The notes: a model not told the origin generated them from the letters alone. Shown: positions 8,859 through 17,562, counted from the stretch's first letter. The stretch: DNA of 64,000 nucleotides from Gammaproteobacteria bacterium UBA7449 (GCA_002477465.1 DLPV01000016.1:1-64000), one strand, 5' to 3'. Numbers and translations: made by a program.

Positions 8859-10226
8859 TCAGGATTCCGCCTTGGCGCTAAGCTTTCTGCCAACACCATA
8901 AGAGTTGAAACTTTCAATCAGGGAAAAGCGGCGAAATAGTTCATACATGCCCCAGCCAATCCCGAGGATCACGATCAATAGCATCACCCATCGCATTAAC
9001 GCCGCAAAAAATAAGGCGTCCAGGACCGGTGCCTGAAAGCTGAACTGCCCAAGCTGCCCCCCTCGATCCACCATCCAGTGCCAGGCACTGTGAGCAAGCA
9101 AGGCTGACAGCAGTATCGAGCCAATTCGCTCATCCACCAGGTATTTAAACAACAGATTCAGAACCGGTATCACCAGCAACAGCACCATTAGCTGTCCGAG
9201 CTCCACGCCAACGTTGAAAGCCAGCAAGGAAGAGAACAGGTGGCCTCCGGCAAACTGCAGTGTCTCACTGAACAAAAAGGAAAAGCCAAAGCCGTGGATT
9301 AAGCCGAAACCAAAGGTTACCACCCAGCGGTGCTCCAACTTGGCACCGACAATATTTTCGAAAGCCATATACACAATAGACAGTGCAATTAGGGTTTCAA
9401 TAAGTGGCGGGAACCAAAGCACGTCCGGCGCCATGCCGAATGCTGAACTGATCAAGGTTATTGAATGAGCAATTGTAAACGAGGTAATTACCGGTATAAG
9501 ACTACGTATGCTGCGCAATGGAATCACGAGACAGAACAGAAACAAGAGATGGTCGATGCCTTCAAGGATGTGCAGAAAGCCCATTTCGATAAAGCGCAGC
9601 GCAGCCTGGTGCCATCTCGGATCCAGCTCCACCAAACCAGGATTGCCAACGTAGTTGAAAACTCTTTCCGCCCCAGTGGGGACCAGGAATCGCAATACCG
9701 TAGTTGTTTCCTCTGACAGAGTTCCCAATTCTGGGCTCACGGAGAATTGTGAGCTCTCAGACTGGATTGGATAAGTCACCAAAATGTCGAGCACGCCTTG
9801 GCGCCAAAACAAGTTCACACTGTCGTCCAGCGGCGGCGACATGATGTTTTCCATGGCCGTTTCATAATCTATAAAGGTGCGGTTCGACGGCAAGGACACC
9901 CGGGTTGTCACCAGCTCCTTCTCAGTCAGCTCAACCCCATCTTCATAGAAGTGCATGGATTCAGTGATGTAGACGCGGGCAGCATCTTCCTGGGCGTCTC
10001 CAGACTCCGAGATTCTCAGATAACCCGGCCCACGCAGCGGGAATACCACTTCGCTGAGCGCTTCCATCGGCACCCTCAGCAGGACGGTGAGCTGATCCCC
10101 CTCAGGTTTGACGAATGAAAATACGGTGACGCGGGAAGGAATATCATGGGCTTGAACCGCCAGCGGCCAGCTGAAAATGGCTGAAAACAGCAGTAATGCG
10201 CTGACAAGGCGCCGGAAGGGAATCAT
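8859..10226 (-). CDS. HupE/UreJ-type membrane protein with exported N-terminal domain
   Basis: A 455-residue protein with a signal peptide (1-26), a periplasmic domain (about 27-200) and a membrane domain of roughly seven helices. The membrane part carries the HupE/UreJ marks GFLHILEGIDHLLFL (216-230), TIAHS (251-255) and LIHGFGFSF near 308. Classical HupE and UreJ move nickel or cobalt for hydrogenase or urease, but neither enzyme is in the window. Cleavage after AQA would leave H27 as the mature N-terminus, a possible metal ligand. It lies upstream of the two PHM-like genes on the same strand and divergent from the PAL-like genes, so metal supply to these enzymes is a reasonable guess, no more. 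Confidence 0.8.
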   Translation of the reverse strand: MIPFRRLVSALLLFSAIFSWPLAVQAHDIPSRVTVFSFVKPEGDQLTVLLRVPMEALSEVVFPLRGPGYLRISESGDAQEDAARVYITESMHFYEDGVELTEKELVTTRVSLPSNRTFIDYETAMENIMSPPLDDSVNLFWRQGVLDILVTYPIQSESSQFSVSPELGTLSEETTTVLRFLVPTGAERVFNYVGNPGLVELDPRWHQAALRFIEMGFLHILEGIDHLLFLFCLVIPLRSIRSLIPVITSFTIAHSITLISSAFGMAPDVLWFPPLIETLIALSIVYMAFENIVGAKLEHRWVVTFGFGLIHGFGFSFLFSETLQFAGGHLFSSLLAFNVGVELGQLMVLLLVIPVLNLLFKYLVDERIGSILLSALLAHSAWHWMVDRGGQLGQFSFQAPVLDALFFAALMRWVMLLIVILGIGWGMYELFRRFSLIESFNSYGVGRKLSAKAES

Positions 10227-10423
10227 ATCGTGACCTCTGGAAATACCGTTTCTGTGCTGATCGTAGACCTGATCTTTTGTTATTTTTGAATACTTTTTTC
10301 TTGTTTTACAGCAACTTATGCCGTCAGAAGCGGTGCAGAATAAGGTGCTATCCGGAGGGATGCAACTGCACCGGAAACCGCTGTTACAAATTCTTACAAG
10401 TGGTCTTCGGATAAAATCGGCTG

Positions 10424-10458
10424 CGAGTATACTGCTTGGTGTTTAGACAGTATACTCG
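10424..10458. promoter_or_regulatory. Perfect inverted repeat upstream of the PAL-like gene
   Basis: CGAGTATACTG (10424-10434) is exactly mirrored by CAGTATACTCG (10448-10458) across a 13-base spacer. Each arm contains the 8-bp palindrome AGTATACT, and the two palindromes are 23 bp apart centre to centre, close to two helical turns. It sits 60-95 bases before the start of the first PAL-like gene and in the divergent spacer shared with the HupE/PHM-like genes. It may be a double operator or an RNA hairpin; no regulator gene is adjacent. Confidence 0.5.
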
Positions 10459-10517
10459 GGGTTCGCTCTGAGTGTTGACTGCCTGGAGAGGGCGGATAGA
10501 GGAGAAGGAGAATAAAA

Positions 10518-11714
10518 ATGATAAACAAGAAACTGGCGATCAGTTCATTTCTGGCAGCAGCCCTGGTTGCACTGGGAATAGGTCAATCAAAGCTACAAGA
10601 ACCCACCATTGCTGCGAGCAATGACACCATGGCGCCGGCCTTCCAGGTCGACCCGCTTTGGCCAAAACCCCTTCCAAATCATTGGATTACCGGCAACACC
10701 ATTGGTGTTGACGTGGACGATAGGGATCACATCTTTACGGTTCACAGAAATACAGAAAACATGTTCGGCGGACGCACCGAAATCGGCCTGGCACTGGGCG
10801 TGGCTGAATGCTGCACACCGGCACCTCCTATCCTCGAATATGATATTGAAGGCAACCTGATCAATGCCTGGGGCGGTCCGGTAGAAGGCGCTCCGTATCA
10901 GTGGCCAGAGTCCAACCACGGTATCGAAGTCGCCGCTAACGGTGATGTTTGGATCGGTGGTAATGGCGGACCTGACTCGCACGTATTGGTATTTTCCCGC
11001 GACGGTGACTACATCCGCACTGTGGGTGTTCCTGGCGAAGAATTCGACAGCAACAGCACCACTGCCTTTGGTCGAGTCGCAGAAATTGCAATCGACGAAG
11101 AAGCGGGCGAAGCCTACTTCGCTGACGGTTACGTGAACAAGCGGGTGGCAGTAGTCGATGTCGCAACCGGCGCATTCAAGCGCTACTGGGGCGCCTACGG
11201 CAGCAGCACTGTCGACGACGATGCCGATGACACTTATACCCCTGGCCAGCCTGGCCCTGACGTTTTCCGCGGCCCGGTTCACTGCGCAGAGCCTTCGAAT
11301 GACGGCCTGATTTACGTCTGTGACCGAGGCGCTGACCGCGTACAGGTTTTCCGCCCAGACGGCACATTTGTAAGCGAGCACATCTATAACCCAGCCACCC
11401 TGGCACAGGGTTCTACCTGGGACATCGCTTTCTCACCAGACGAAGATCAGGAATTCATCTACCTGGCCGACGGTCAGAATTTCAAGATTTCGATCATCGA
11501 TCGTGAATCCATGGAAGTCCTTTACACCTTCGGTGATGGTGGTCGTCAGCCAGGTCTGTTCTATGCGCCACACAGCATAGCAACCGACTCTGAAGGCAAC
11601 ATCTACACCACTGAAACTTACGAAGGTAAGCGTGTACAGAAGTTCCTCTACCAGGGCATGCGTCCAGTCACTGTGCGTGATCGCGCGCCAACCTGGCCTG
11701 CTTCTGAGCTGTAA
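10518..11714 (+). CDS. Exported PAL-like NHL beta-propeller (copy 1)
   Basis: A 398-residue exported protein: N-terminal hydrophobic segment (about 6-22), then NHL-type repeats predicted to form a six-bladed propeller. It keeps the residues that define peptidyl-alpha-hydroxyglycine amidating lyase: three histidines in the same repeat positions as the zinc ligands (SNH134G, GPVH255, APH352S), Tyr205 in ADGYxNxR, and Arg77 in the VHR segment matching the catalytic FHR arginine. The methionine two residues before the third histidine is alanine here. PAL cleaves alpha-hydroxyglycine amides to an amide plus glyoxylate. An excellent AGGAGAAGGAG site precedes the ATG. A tandem paralogue follows, and PHM-like genes lie divergently upstream. 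Enzyme activity is inferred from residues only. Confidence 0.8.
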   Translation: MINKKLAISSFLAAALVALGIGQSKLQEPTIAASNDTMAPAFQVDPLWPKPLPNHWITGNTIGVDVDDRDHIFTVHRNTENMFGGRTEIGLALGVAECCTPAPPILEYDIEGNLINAWGGPVEGAPYQWPESNHGIEVAANGDVWIGGNGGPDSHVLVFSRDGDYIRTVGVPGEEFDSNSTTAFGRVAEIAIDEEAGEAYFADGYVNKRVAVVDVATGAFKRYWGAYGSSTVDDDADDTYTPGQPGPDVFRGPVHCAEPSNDGLIYVCDRGADRVQVFRPDGTFVSEHIYNPATLAQGSTWDIAFSPDEDQEFIYLADGQNFKISIIDRESMEVLYTFGDGGRQPGLFYAPHSIATDSEGNIYTTETYEGKRVQKFLYQGMRPVTVRDRAPTWPASEL

Positions 11715-11747
11715 ACACGGCTAGAGCAACCCAAAGAAGCAACATCG

Positions 11748-11788
11748 AAAAGCCCGGCCTTCCGAGAGAAGTGCCGGGCTTTTTTTTT
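11748..11788 (+). terminator. Intrinsic terminator after first PAL-like gene
   Basis: AGCCCGGC (11751-11758) pairs perfectly with GCCGGGCT (11773-11780) and is followed by a run of nine T. It separates the two PAL-like genes, so the second must have its own promoter or depend on read-through. Confidence 0.9.
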
Positions 11789-11877
11789 GCGCTTGAAAAA
11801 CTTAAGAGAATAGCCAAATAGTGATACCTTGCACTTCTGTCTCGTAGTTTCATCATTACAACAACAAGGAAACCACT

Positions 11878-13065
11878 ATGGGAATCAACCGCAAAAGTGC
11901 AGGCATATCTGCCGCTTTAGCCACCCTCTTCTTTAGCCTTCTGGGCGGCCAGCATGCCCTGCAGGAAAACGCCCGGGCCGTAAGCAACGATCGTCTCATC
12001 CCCCATTTCGAAGTCGACCCGTTTTGGCCCCAACCTTTGCCAAACAAGTGGATACTGGGTCGCACCATAGGCATTGCGGTAGACGATCGCGACCATCTTT
12101 TTGTGGTGCACCGTGACCAGGACAGCATGTTCATGAACCAGGCTCTGGGCCTGGACCGAGGCAGGGCAGAATGCTGCTCTGCCGCCCCACCCATATTGGA
12201 ATTCGATCCTTCAGGGAATCTGGTCAATGCCTGGGGAGGACCCGGTGAGGGCTACACCTGGCCGGCCTCAAATCACGGGATAGAAGTGGCGCCAGATGGC
12301 AATATCTGGATTGGAGGCAATGGCTCCGGTGATTCACATGTCCTGGTTTTTACTCGCGATGGTCACTTCGTCAGGGAAATCGGTATTCCTGGAGAACCAA
12401 CGGACAGCCTTAGCAATGTCTCATTTGGCAGGGTAGCCGAGATTGCTATCGACGAGACTGCCGGCGAAGCCTATTTCGCCGATGGCTACGGCAACAAGCG
12501 TGTTGCAGTAGTCGACGTGGCGACAGGTGCTTTCAAGCGCTTCTGGGGAGCCTACGGCAACGAGCCAATCGATGAACGTGTCACCTATGACCCTTTTGAG
12601 CCACTCCCACAGCAATTCGTTGGCCCCGTGCACTGCGCTGAACCATCCAGTGATGGCCTGATCTACGTCTGCGACAGGGGCGCCGATCGTATTCAGGTGT
12701 TTCGAACCGATGGCACTTTTGTAAAAGAAGGACAAGTGGCCCCTCTAACCTTGGCCGGATCCACCTGGGACATCAGCTTCTCGCCAGATGAAGCGCAGGA
12801 GTTTATTTATGTCGCAGATGGCGGCAATTTCAACATCCATATTCTTGACCGCGACACGCTTGAGGTGTTGGCAGAGTTTGGTGAGGGCGGCAGACAACCC
12901 GGTTTGTTTTTTGCGCCCCATAGTATTGTCACAGATTCAGACGGCAACATTTATACAACCGAAACCTATGAAGGCAAACGCGTGCAAAAGTTTATAAACC
13001 GCGGGATGCGTCCAATTACCGAACACAGGCCCGGCGCCCCCTGGCCCGATTCTGCGCTTAATTAG
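11878..13065 (+). CDS. Exported PAL-like NHL beta-propeller (copy 2)
   Basis: A 395-residue tandem paralogue of the preceding gene, with long identical stretches in the propeller core. The same catalytic set is present: Arg79 (VVHR), His133 (SNHG), Tyr204 (ADGYGNKR), His252 (GPVH) and His348 (APHS). The N-terminus has a hydrophobic export segment (about 9-24). The start has AAGGAAA upstream. Differences from copy 1 are concentrated in the loops around residues 80-100 and 228-248, which could change substrate choice. As with copy 1 the expected reaction is release of glyoxylate from an alpha-hydroxyglycine derivative in the periplasm; that activity is inference from family residues. Confidence 0.8.
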   Translation: MGINRKSAGISAALATLFFSLLGGQHALQENARAVSNDRLIPHFEVDPFWPQPLPNKWILGRTIGIAVDDRDHLFVVHRDQDSMFMNQALGLDRGRAECCSAAPPILEFDPSGNLVNAWGGPGEGYTWPASNHGIEVAPDGNIWIGGNGSGDSHVLVFTRDGHFVREIGIPGEPTDSLSNVSFGRVAEIAIDETAGEAYFADGYGNKRVAVVDVATGAFKRFWGAYGNEPIDERVTYDPFEPLPQQFVGPVHCAEPSSDGLIYVCDRGADRIQVFRTDGTFVKEGQVAPLTLAGSTWDISFSPDEAQEFIYVADGGNFNIHILDRDTLEVLAEFGEGGRQPGLFFAPHSIVTDSDGNIYTTETYEGKRVQKFINRGMRPITEHRPGAPWPDSALN

Positions 13066-13206
13066 CCCCTGCTTCCGCAGAACGTTAAGCTTACATAAAG
13101 GTCGAGTGTTCGACTCTTACGACAGACGGTACGGCTGTCACTTGAACCACTTACTGCGCTCATTTATGCTGAAAATATCGGAATAACTGCAACTCAAGGG
13201 AACCCT

Positions 13207-13755
13207 ATGACCAAGCTCCGACTCGCAACCTTCTCCAGTCTGGCCGCCCTCCTCCTGTGGGCCTCTGTTGGCGTGGCCGCTGAGGACATCACTGTTGATT
13301 TCACTTACGAGCGCAACGTCAATATTGGCACTATTGTACCCACCCTAAAATTGCCGGCTTTCGCAGATGAAAGAGGCTTGGATGATCCAAACCTGATCAC
13401 CGCCGATTATCGCGCCCAGAATCCTTTAGCAGAGATCATGCGCGATGCTTTTATTCAGGGCTTCAGCAAAGGTGGCGTGGAGTTTGTTGAAAACGGTGAA
13501 GACATGCAAATCGTTGGTACCCTGATCAGCTCCGAGCTTGAGAGCATGGATAGAAGCGGCGTCCCTTCCCTGCGACTCACTATCCGCACCCGAATCGAAC
13601 TGATAGGCGGTGGCCGCACCATTTGGGAGAATACGCTGTTTGGACGGGGGACCGTGGCAGAGGAAGAAGGTATTGCCGCCGCGGTCAATGCCTCATTAGA
13701 GAGAACAGTACGAGAGTTGCTGCGCGACGACTATTTTCTGATTGAAGTACAGTAG
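13207..13755 (+). CDS. Exported protein of YajG-like pattern
   Basis: A 182-residue protein with a signal peptide (cleavage likely after GVAAE or VAA near residue 25) and no lipobox. The mature part has a beta-alpha-beta pattern: a strand ending in an ADERG motif (near residue 55), an amphipathic helix LAEIMRDAFIQGF, then strands and a C-terminal helix. This resembles YajG and other outer-membrane assembly lipoproteins, which carry a DxR motif in the same place, but I am not sure of the match. AAGGGAA precedes the ATG. It lies about 140 bases downstream of the second PAL-like gene on the same strand and may be co-transcribed. Function unknown. Confidence 0.6.
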   Translation: MTKLRLATFSSLAALLLWASVGVAAEDITVDFTYERNVNIGTIVPTLKLPAFADERGLDDPNLITADYRAQNPLAEIMRDAFIQGFSKGGVEFVENGEDMQIVGTLISSELESMDRSGVPSLRLTIRTRIELIGGGRTIWENTLFGRGTVAEEEGIAAAVNASLERTVRELLRDDYFLIEVQ

Positions 13756-13768
13756 CCTACCAGCCCTT

Positions 13769-14593
13769 TTAGGCACTGCAGCCTAACGCCGAGTATAACG
13801 ACAGCTCTAGGCGACTACTGCCGTCCGGAAACAACTCAAGCCCCGTGAGCCCTTCAATTTCAGTCAGGGAACTGCGCAAATCGCAGTGATGCACATGCAC
13901 GGCCGTGTCCTGGGGGAAAAGGAAGGCCGCGGCCCTGCCCTCACGAGTCAAAACCACTTTGAAGAATCCATCGGGAATACGGTGCTGTTTATTCGTGACC
14001 AGTGTCCTGGGTTCAGCTTCAGGATAAAACACTGGACCCGTAACCACATAGACCGCAGCTTCCCTGTTCACCAGATTACGCACGGCCCAATCCAAGCCGT
14101 ACCAGGCACCCTGACTTAAGCTACTTGTGTGCACCACAGCATTGGTCGAATAGTTGACCTCAGGCCAGTATGGTGTTGCCGCAAAACTTACCAGCGGCGC
14201 ATATTGAGCTCTTACCAGCCCTCGTTCCTGAATGGCAAAAAAATCTGCTATCTCCAGGGTATCCGCAACAAAGTCATCAGGCACCAGCTCTCGTGACAAG
14301 CTGGATGCAATACCTATGGATCCAGCCGTGACCTGGTAGGCAACCCAATCAGCCGTTTTGGTCGTCGTATTAAAGGAAAGCGTATATATGGATCGCACCA
14401 GGATGTGATTACTCGGCGCGGCTCCTTGCGGGCAGCCCAGCAGACAATGACCAAATTTGTAGACCTGGGATTGAAGGGGCTGCGTAAATAACAATGCCAT
14501 CGCTGTCAGTGCCGCTAAAGAGCCAAGATTTTTCGGTCTCGAGCGACCCCGGCAGGTACCGAATCTGGCAGCTGACTGTTTCATTGTTCGCAC
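13769..14593 (-). CDS. Exported NUC1-type nuclease homologue lacking the catalytic histidine
   Basis: A 274-residue protein with a basic N-terminus and hydrophobic export segment (about 24-40). The mature part follows the DNA/RNA non-specific endonuclease fold: a strand region ending WVAYQV (near 83-88), a motif ERGLVRAQYAPLVSF (123-137), and QGAWYGLDWAVRNL then VYVVTGPVF. Active members have DRGH with a general-base histidine; here the motif reads ERGL and no histidine is nearby, so nuclease activity is doubtful. The GTG at 14593 has GAGAGG six bases upstream and is preferred over the ATG three codons later. It converges on the preceding gene with 13 bases between stops. Could be an inhibitor-like or binding relic of a nuclease. 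Confidence 0.6.
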   Translation of the reverse strand: MRTMKQSAARFGTCRGRSRPKNLGSLAALTAMALLFTQPLQSQVYKFGHCLLGCPQGAAPSNHILVRSIYTLSFNTTTKTADWVAYQVTAGSIGIASSLSRELVPDDFVADTLEIADFFAIQERGLVRAQYAPLVSFAATPYWPEVNYSTNAVVHTSSLSQGAWYGLDWAVRNLVNREAAVYVVTGPVFYPEAEPRTLVTNKQHRIPDGFFKVVLTREGRAAAFLFPQDTAVHVHHCDLRSSLTEIEGLTGLELFPDGSSRLELSLYSALGCSA

Positions 14594-14734
14594 CGCAAAC
14601 CTCTCAATCTATTGGTTCGTGATTCTCACGAAATTTGTGTGAAGATTTGGAGGCAGAATATCAAGACAGCGTCTATCTTGGTACTTGGGTAAAGTCGCTG
14701 CGCCCGGGTTTCTCTGTCAGCTTAGAACAGATTC

Positions 14735-14751
14735 TGGTTAATTATTAACCA
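14735..14751. promoter_or_regulatory. 17-bp AT-rich palindrome
   Basis: TGGTTAAT-T-ATTAACCA is a perfect palindrome with eight-base arms around a central T. Its position, about 140 bases upstream of the divergent nuclease-like gene and 600 before the next gene, leaves its target unclear. It could be a repressor site. Confidence 0.35.
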
Positions 14752-14793
14752 ATTCAGACGAATTCATGTACCGGTGTCCTGTCGGGAATCACA

Positions 14794-14940
14794 TTGAATA
14801 TCCTTTTAACTGAGGGCGAACTAGAAATTCTGTATGAATTTCGTTTCATCAGCAAGGAACCGGTAAGCATTGCTGATAATGGCAAGCAAGTGCTCGGCCT
14901 CGTGCTGGAGGCATCAAAATGCCGGCAATGGATAGCCTAA
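14794..14940 (+). CDS. Possible 48-residue small protein
   Basis: An open frame beginning with TTG encodes about 48 residues with a mixed helical composition (ILLTEGELEILYEF, then EPVSIADNGKQVLGLVLEAS) ending in a cysteine-containing tail and TAA. The only start is TTG, with a weak GGGAA upstream, and a stop lies a little further upstream in frame. It may be the tail of a lost gene or chance. I do not recognise it. Confidence 0.2.
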   Translation: MNILLTEGELEILYEFRFISKEPVSIADNGKQVLGLVLEASKCRQWIA

Positions 14941-15346
14941 CCTTTCTTGCGGAGGTAGGTAATGCAAATATTAACTGTGCATGAAGTGCGTTGATACCCT
15001 GTCGGGCACATGTTCACCATGATCAAATGCCTCATATTTGACGGGAATCAGCGCCAATAGTTGTACAATAGTCCCCACGACTTGTTAACCAAATCCCATG
15101 GCACGCGTCTAAACCAATGCATATTTAAAATAGAAAAAGGGAGTTATCCTGATCTGAAATGTCGATATCCTGCGGGATATAGCCCCTAATCACTCGGCAA
15201 AAGCAGAATCATGGCAAAAACACCTACTCAATTATTCAAATTTCCTAAGTTTTTAATTATCAGGAAGCCAAGGGCTGACGCCATGACTAGCATGCAAACC
15301 TGGTATTGACTTTAAGTTAAACTCGCAGAGCTATGAGGAGAGCAGA

Positions 15347-17077
15347 ATGCTTAGAATCTCATCACTTGCCAAGGTAGCAGCAGCTACCGCGCTTTCAGCC
15401 GTTGTTGGGCTGTCAGCCAATGCTGCAGATCGCGTCAGTGACTTTTCACTGGTCGATCACAATGGCAAATTTTTCCAACTGAGCCGTCAGGCAAATTTTG
15501 ATGCCATCGTAATGCTGGCACACGAAGACAGCCGGGACGTGCGTCGCGCGGCCTCTGAGCTGGCTGATCTGACAGAGCAGTTTGCTGATCAGAACGTAGG
15601 TTTCTACCTGATTGACTCCAGTGGTTCGGGCGACCAGGCAGAGATGCGTGAGATCGCCGAAGACGCTGACATTGATCTACCCATTCTGATTGATGAAGGC
15701 CAGCTGGTTGCGGCTGAACTGGGTATTACCCGCGCAACTGACGTGGTTATTCTGGACCCTGAAGCGAAAGAAGTCGTTTTCCGCGGCGCCCTCAATGACC
15801 GTTGGGCTGAAGGCAGCCGAGCGCGACGCGCCTCTGAGCACTATGCTGCTGATGCACTGACTGCTTTTCTGGCGGGCGAAGAAATTACCGCTGAGCAGCT
15901 TGCTTCCAAGGGCAACCTAATCGCTTTTGGCACAACAGAATCGATCTCTTACGCAAACGATATTGTACCCATCTTTAAAGAGCGCTGCGTGAGCTGTCAC
16001 ATGGAAGGAGGTATCGCGCCTTTCGCGATGACCAACCACCAGATGGTTCAGGGCTGGTCTCCGATGATCCGTGAAGTGCTCTACACCAAGCGCATGCCAC
16101 CTGGTCAAATTGACGATGCCTACGTGCATGATTTCCGTGATGTCGCGCATATCACCGTCGAAGAAACCCAACAGTTGATTGCCTGGATCGAAGATGGCGC
16201 CAAGAACACTGGCGATTCAGACCCTTTGGCTGAATACTCACCAGAATGGGTGAAGTGGGCCTACGGCGAGCCTGACATGGTAATCGATGTGCCACCTCAG
16301 ACGATTCCTGCCACTGGTGTTCAGGATTACCGCAACATCATGGTACCACTGGAACTGGAAGAAGACGTGTGGGTCAAAGCGGTCGAATTTGAAGCCGGCG
16401 ATCCTACCGTTCTTCACCACATCATCGCATTTGCTTATGGTCCAAATGGCGTAAACGAATTCGAAATCCTGAATCAAGGTATCGGCCTTGGCGCATACGC
16501 TCCTGGTAACGAAATTAACACCTACCCAGAAAATTCTGGTTTCCCACTAGAAGCAGGTGGCGGTCTAATGCTGCAGCTTCACTACACCACTTCTGGTCGT
16601 GAAACTACGGATGCATCAGAAATCGCCCTCTATCTGTGGGACGAAGAACCTGAGCGTCAGGTCCTCGGTGGCTCCGCTGCAGAGCTGAACATTGATGTTC
16701 CTCCATTCGCTCAGCGTCATGAGATGGTCGCTACTGCAAAGTTCCGTAAGGACTCCTACTTGACCATGCTTGGACCACACATGCACTACCGTGGTTACGA
16801 TGCTAACTTCAAGCTGGTCTATCCAGACGGTCGCGAAGAAGAAGTCTTGAATGTCCCTAACTACCAGTTCAACTGGCAGAAAGTTTATGACTTCAAAGAG
16901 CCCAAGTTCGTACCAGCAGGTACTGAAATGGTGTTCACTGGAACGTTCGATAACTCCGAACACAACCCAGCCAATCCAGATCCATCACAGACTCTGTCAT
17001 GGGGGGAACAAACCTGGCAGGAAATGTTCTTCGGTTTCTACCGCTACGTTGAAGCAGGTACTGAAGGCGGAGAATAA
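15347..17077 (+). CDS. Exported redoxin-like / heme c / PHM-like copper monooxygenase (copy C)
   Basis: A 576-residue paralogue with signal peptide (cleavage likely after SANA, residue 26), redoxin-like domain (about 28-175), heme site C214-VSC-H218 and PHM-like domain. Copper ligands are complete: H357-H358, H412, H478-M-H480, M560. Its only cysteines are the two of the heme motif, so the redoxin-like domain has no thiol at all and cannot be a peroxidase or disulfide reductase; it is probably structural or a docking domain. AGGAGAG precedes the ATG. It is transcribed alone with its own terminator and is the most diverged of the three-domain copies in the redoxin part. Confidence 0.85.
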   Translation: MLRISSLAKVAAATALSAVVGLSANAADRVSDFSLVDHNGKFFQLSRQANFDAIVMLAHEDSRDVRRAASELADLTEQFADQNVGFYLIDSSGSGDQAEMREIAEDADIDLPILIDEGQLVAAELGITRATDVVILDPEAKEVVFRGALNDRWAEGSRARRASEHYAADALTAFLAGEEITAEQLASKGNLIAFGTTESISYANDIVPIFKERCVSCHMEGGIAPFAMTNHQMVQGWSPMIREVLYTKRMPPGQIDDAYVHDFRDVAHITVEETQQLIAWIEDGAKNTGDSDPLAEYSPEWVKWAYGEPDMVIDVPPQTIPATGVQDYRNIMVPLELEEDVWVKAVEFEAGDPTVLHHIIAFAYGPNGVNEFEILNQGIGLGAYAPGNEINTYPENSGFPLEAGGGLMLQLHYTTSGRETTDASEIALYLWDEEPERQVLGGSAAELNIDVPPFAQRHEMVATAKFRKDSYLTMLGPHMHYRGYDANFKLVYPDGREEEVLNVPNYQFNWQKVYDFKEPKFVPAGTEMVFTGTFDNSEHNPANPDPSQTLSWGEQTWQEMFFGFYRYVEAGTEGGE

Positions 17078-17100
17078 AACCTAGCAATAGGGATTGTTCG

Positions 17101-17137
17101 AAAAGCCCGATCGCAGGATGCGACCGGGCTTTTTTTG
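17101..17137 (+). terminator. Intrinsic terminator after PHM-like copy C
   Basis: AGCCCG-a-TCGC pairs with GCGA-c-CGGGCT across a five-base loop and is followed by seven T. One internal mismatch is present. It lies about 25 bases after the stop codon. Confidence 0.88.
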
Positions 17138-17562
17138 TTTTCGGAAAAGTGTATCCATGTAATTCTCCTTAGCCGCCGTTTTAGCACTAACAGAATTACG
17201 CGGAATCCGTTGCCCTAAAACGGCTCGCATTTGCATTGCAAATGTCGCCATCCATGGCTCACTCGCAGCAGCTTTTTCATTCGGGGTATCGGATAGAAGC
17301 GTCTGGCCGAGTTGACGCGCGAAGCAGGACAAGATTAATAAAACCCTCGCAGGATTCAGCATTAGCTTCATGTCGTAAAAAGGGAGCTCGATATGAAGCC
17401 GCAGCTTCATGGGTGGGCGAGAAAGTGGGGAGAAACTCTCAGTTCAACTGTCGAAAAAGTTCAGCTATTCAATTGTCATACAATATTCTAGTGAAAATCT
17501 GTGGTTTTTAATTCTGCGGTAGCACTCAAGTTGTGTACCTTAAACCGGGGCGTACTTCAGTG
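17138..17562. other. Non-coding stretch with inverted repeats
   Basis: Together with the repeat that follows it fills a 640-bp gap. GCCGTTTTAG (17175-17184) is mirrored exactly by CTAAAACGGC (17215-17224) across 30 bases, and ATGAAGC/GCTTCAT forms a short hairpin near 17392-17409. No reading frame here looks coding. Confidence 0.45.

Larger units (their letters stand above)
14594..15346. other. Gene-poor 753-bp stretch
   Basis: This stretch separates the nuclease-like gene from the third PHM-like gene. It holds a short palindrome at 14735-14751 and one candidate 48-codon reading frame at 14794-14940, both listed separately. The part near 15230 is AT-rich, and TTGACT at 15306-15311 could be a -35 element, but no convincing -10 follows. 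I see nothing else. Confidence 0.5.

Noticed and set aside
8859..10226. Hydrogenase or urease nickel transporter
   Set aside because: The fold fits HupE/UreJ, but no hydrogenase or urease gene is present in the window, so the substrate was left open.
10593..11381. A 262-codon open frame on the minus strand
   Set aside because: It is antisense to the first PAL-like gene; the similar codon use of the real gene creates the open frame.
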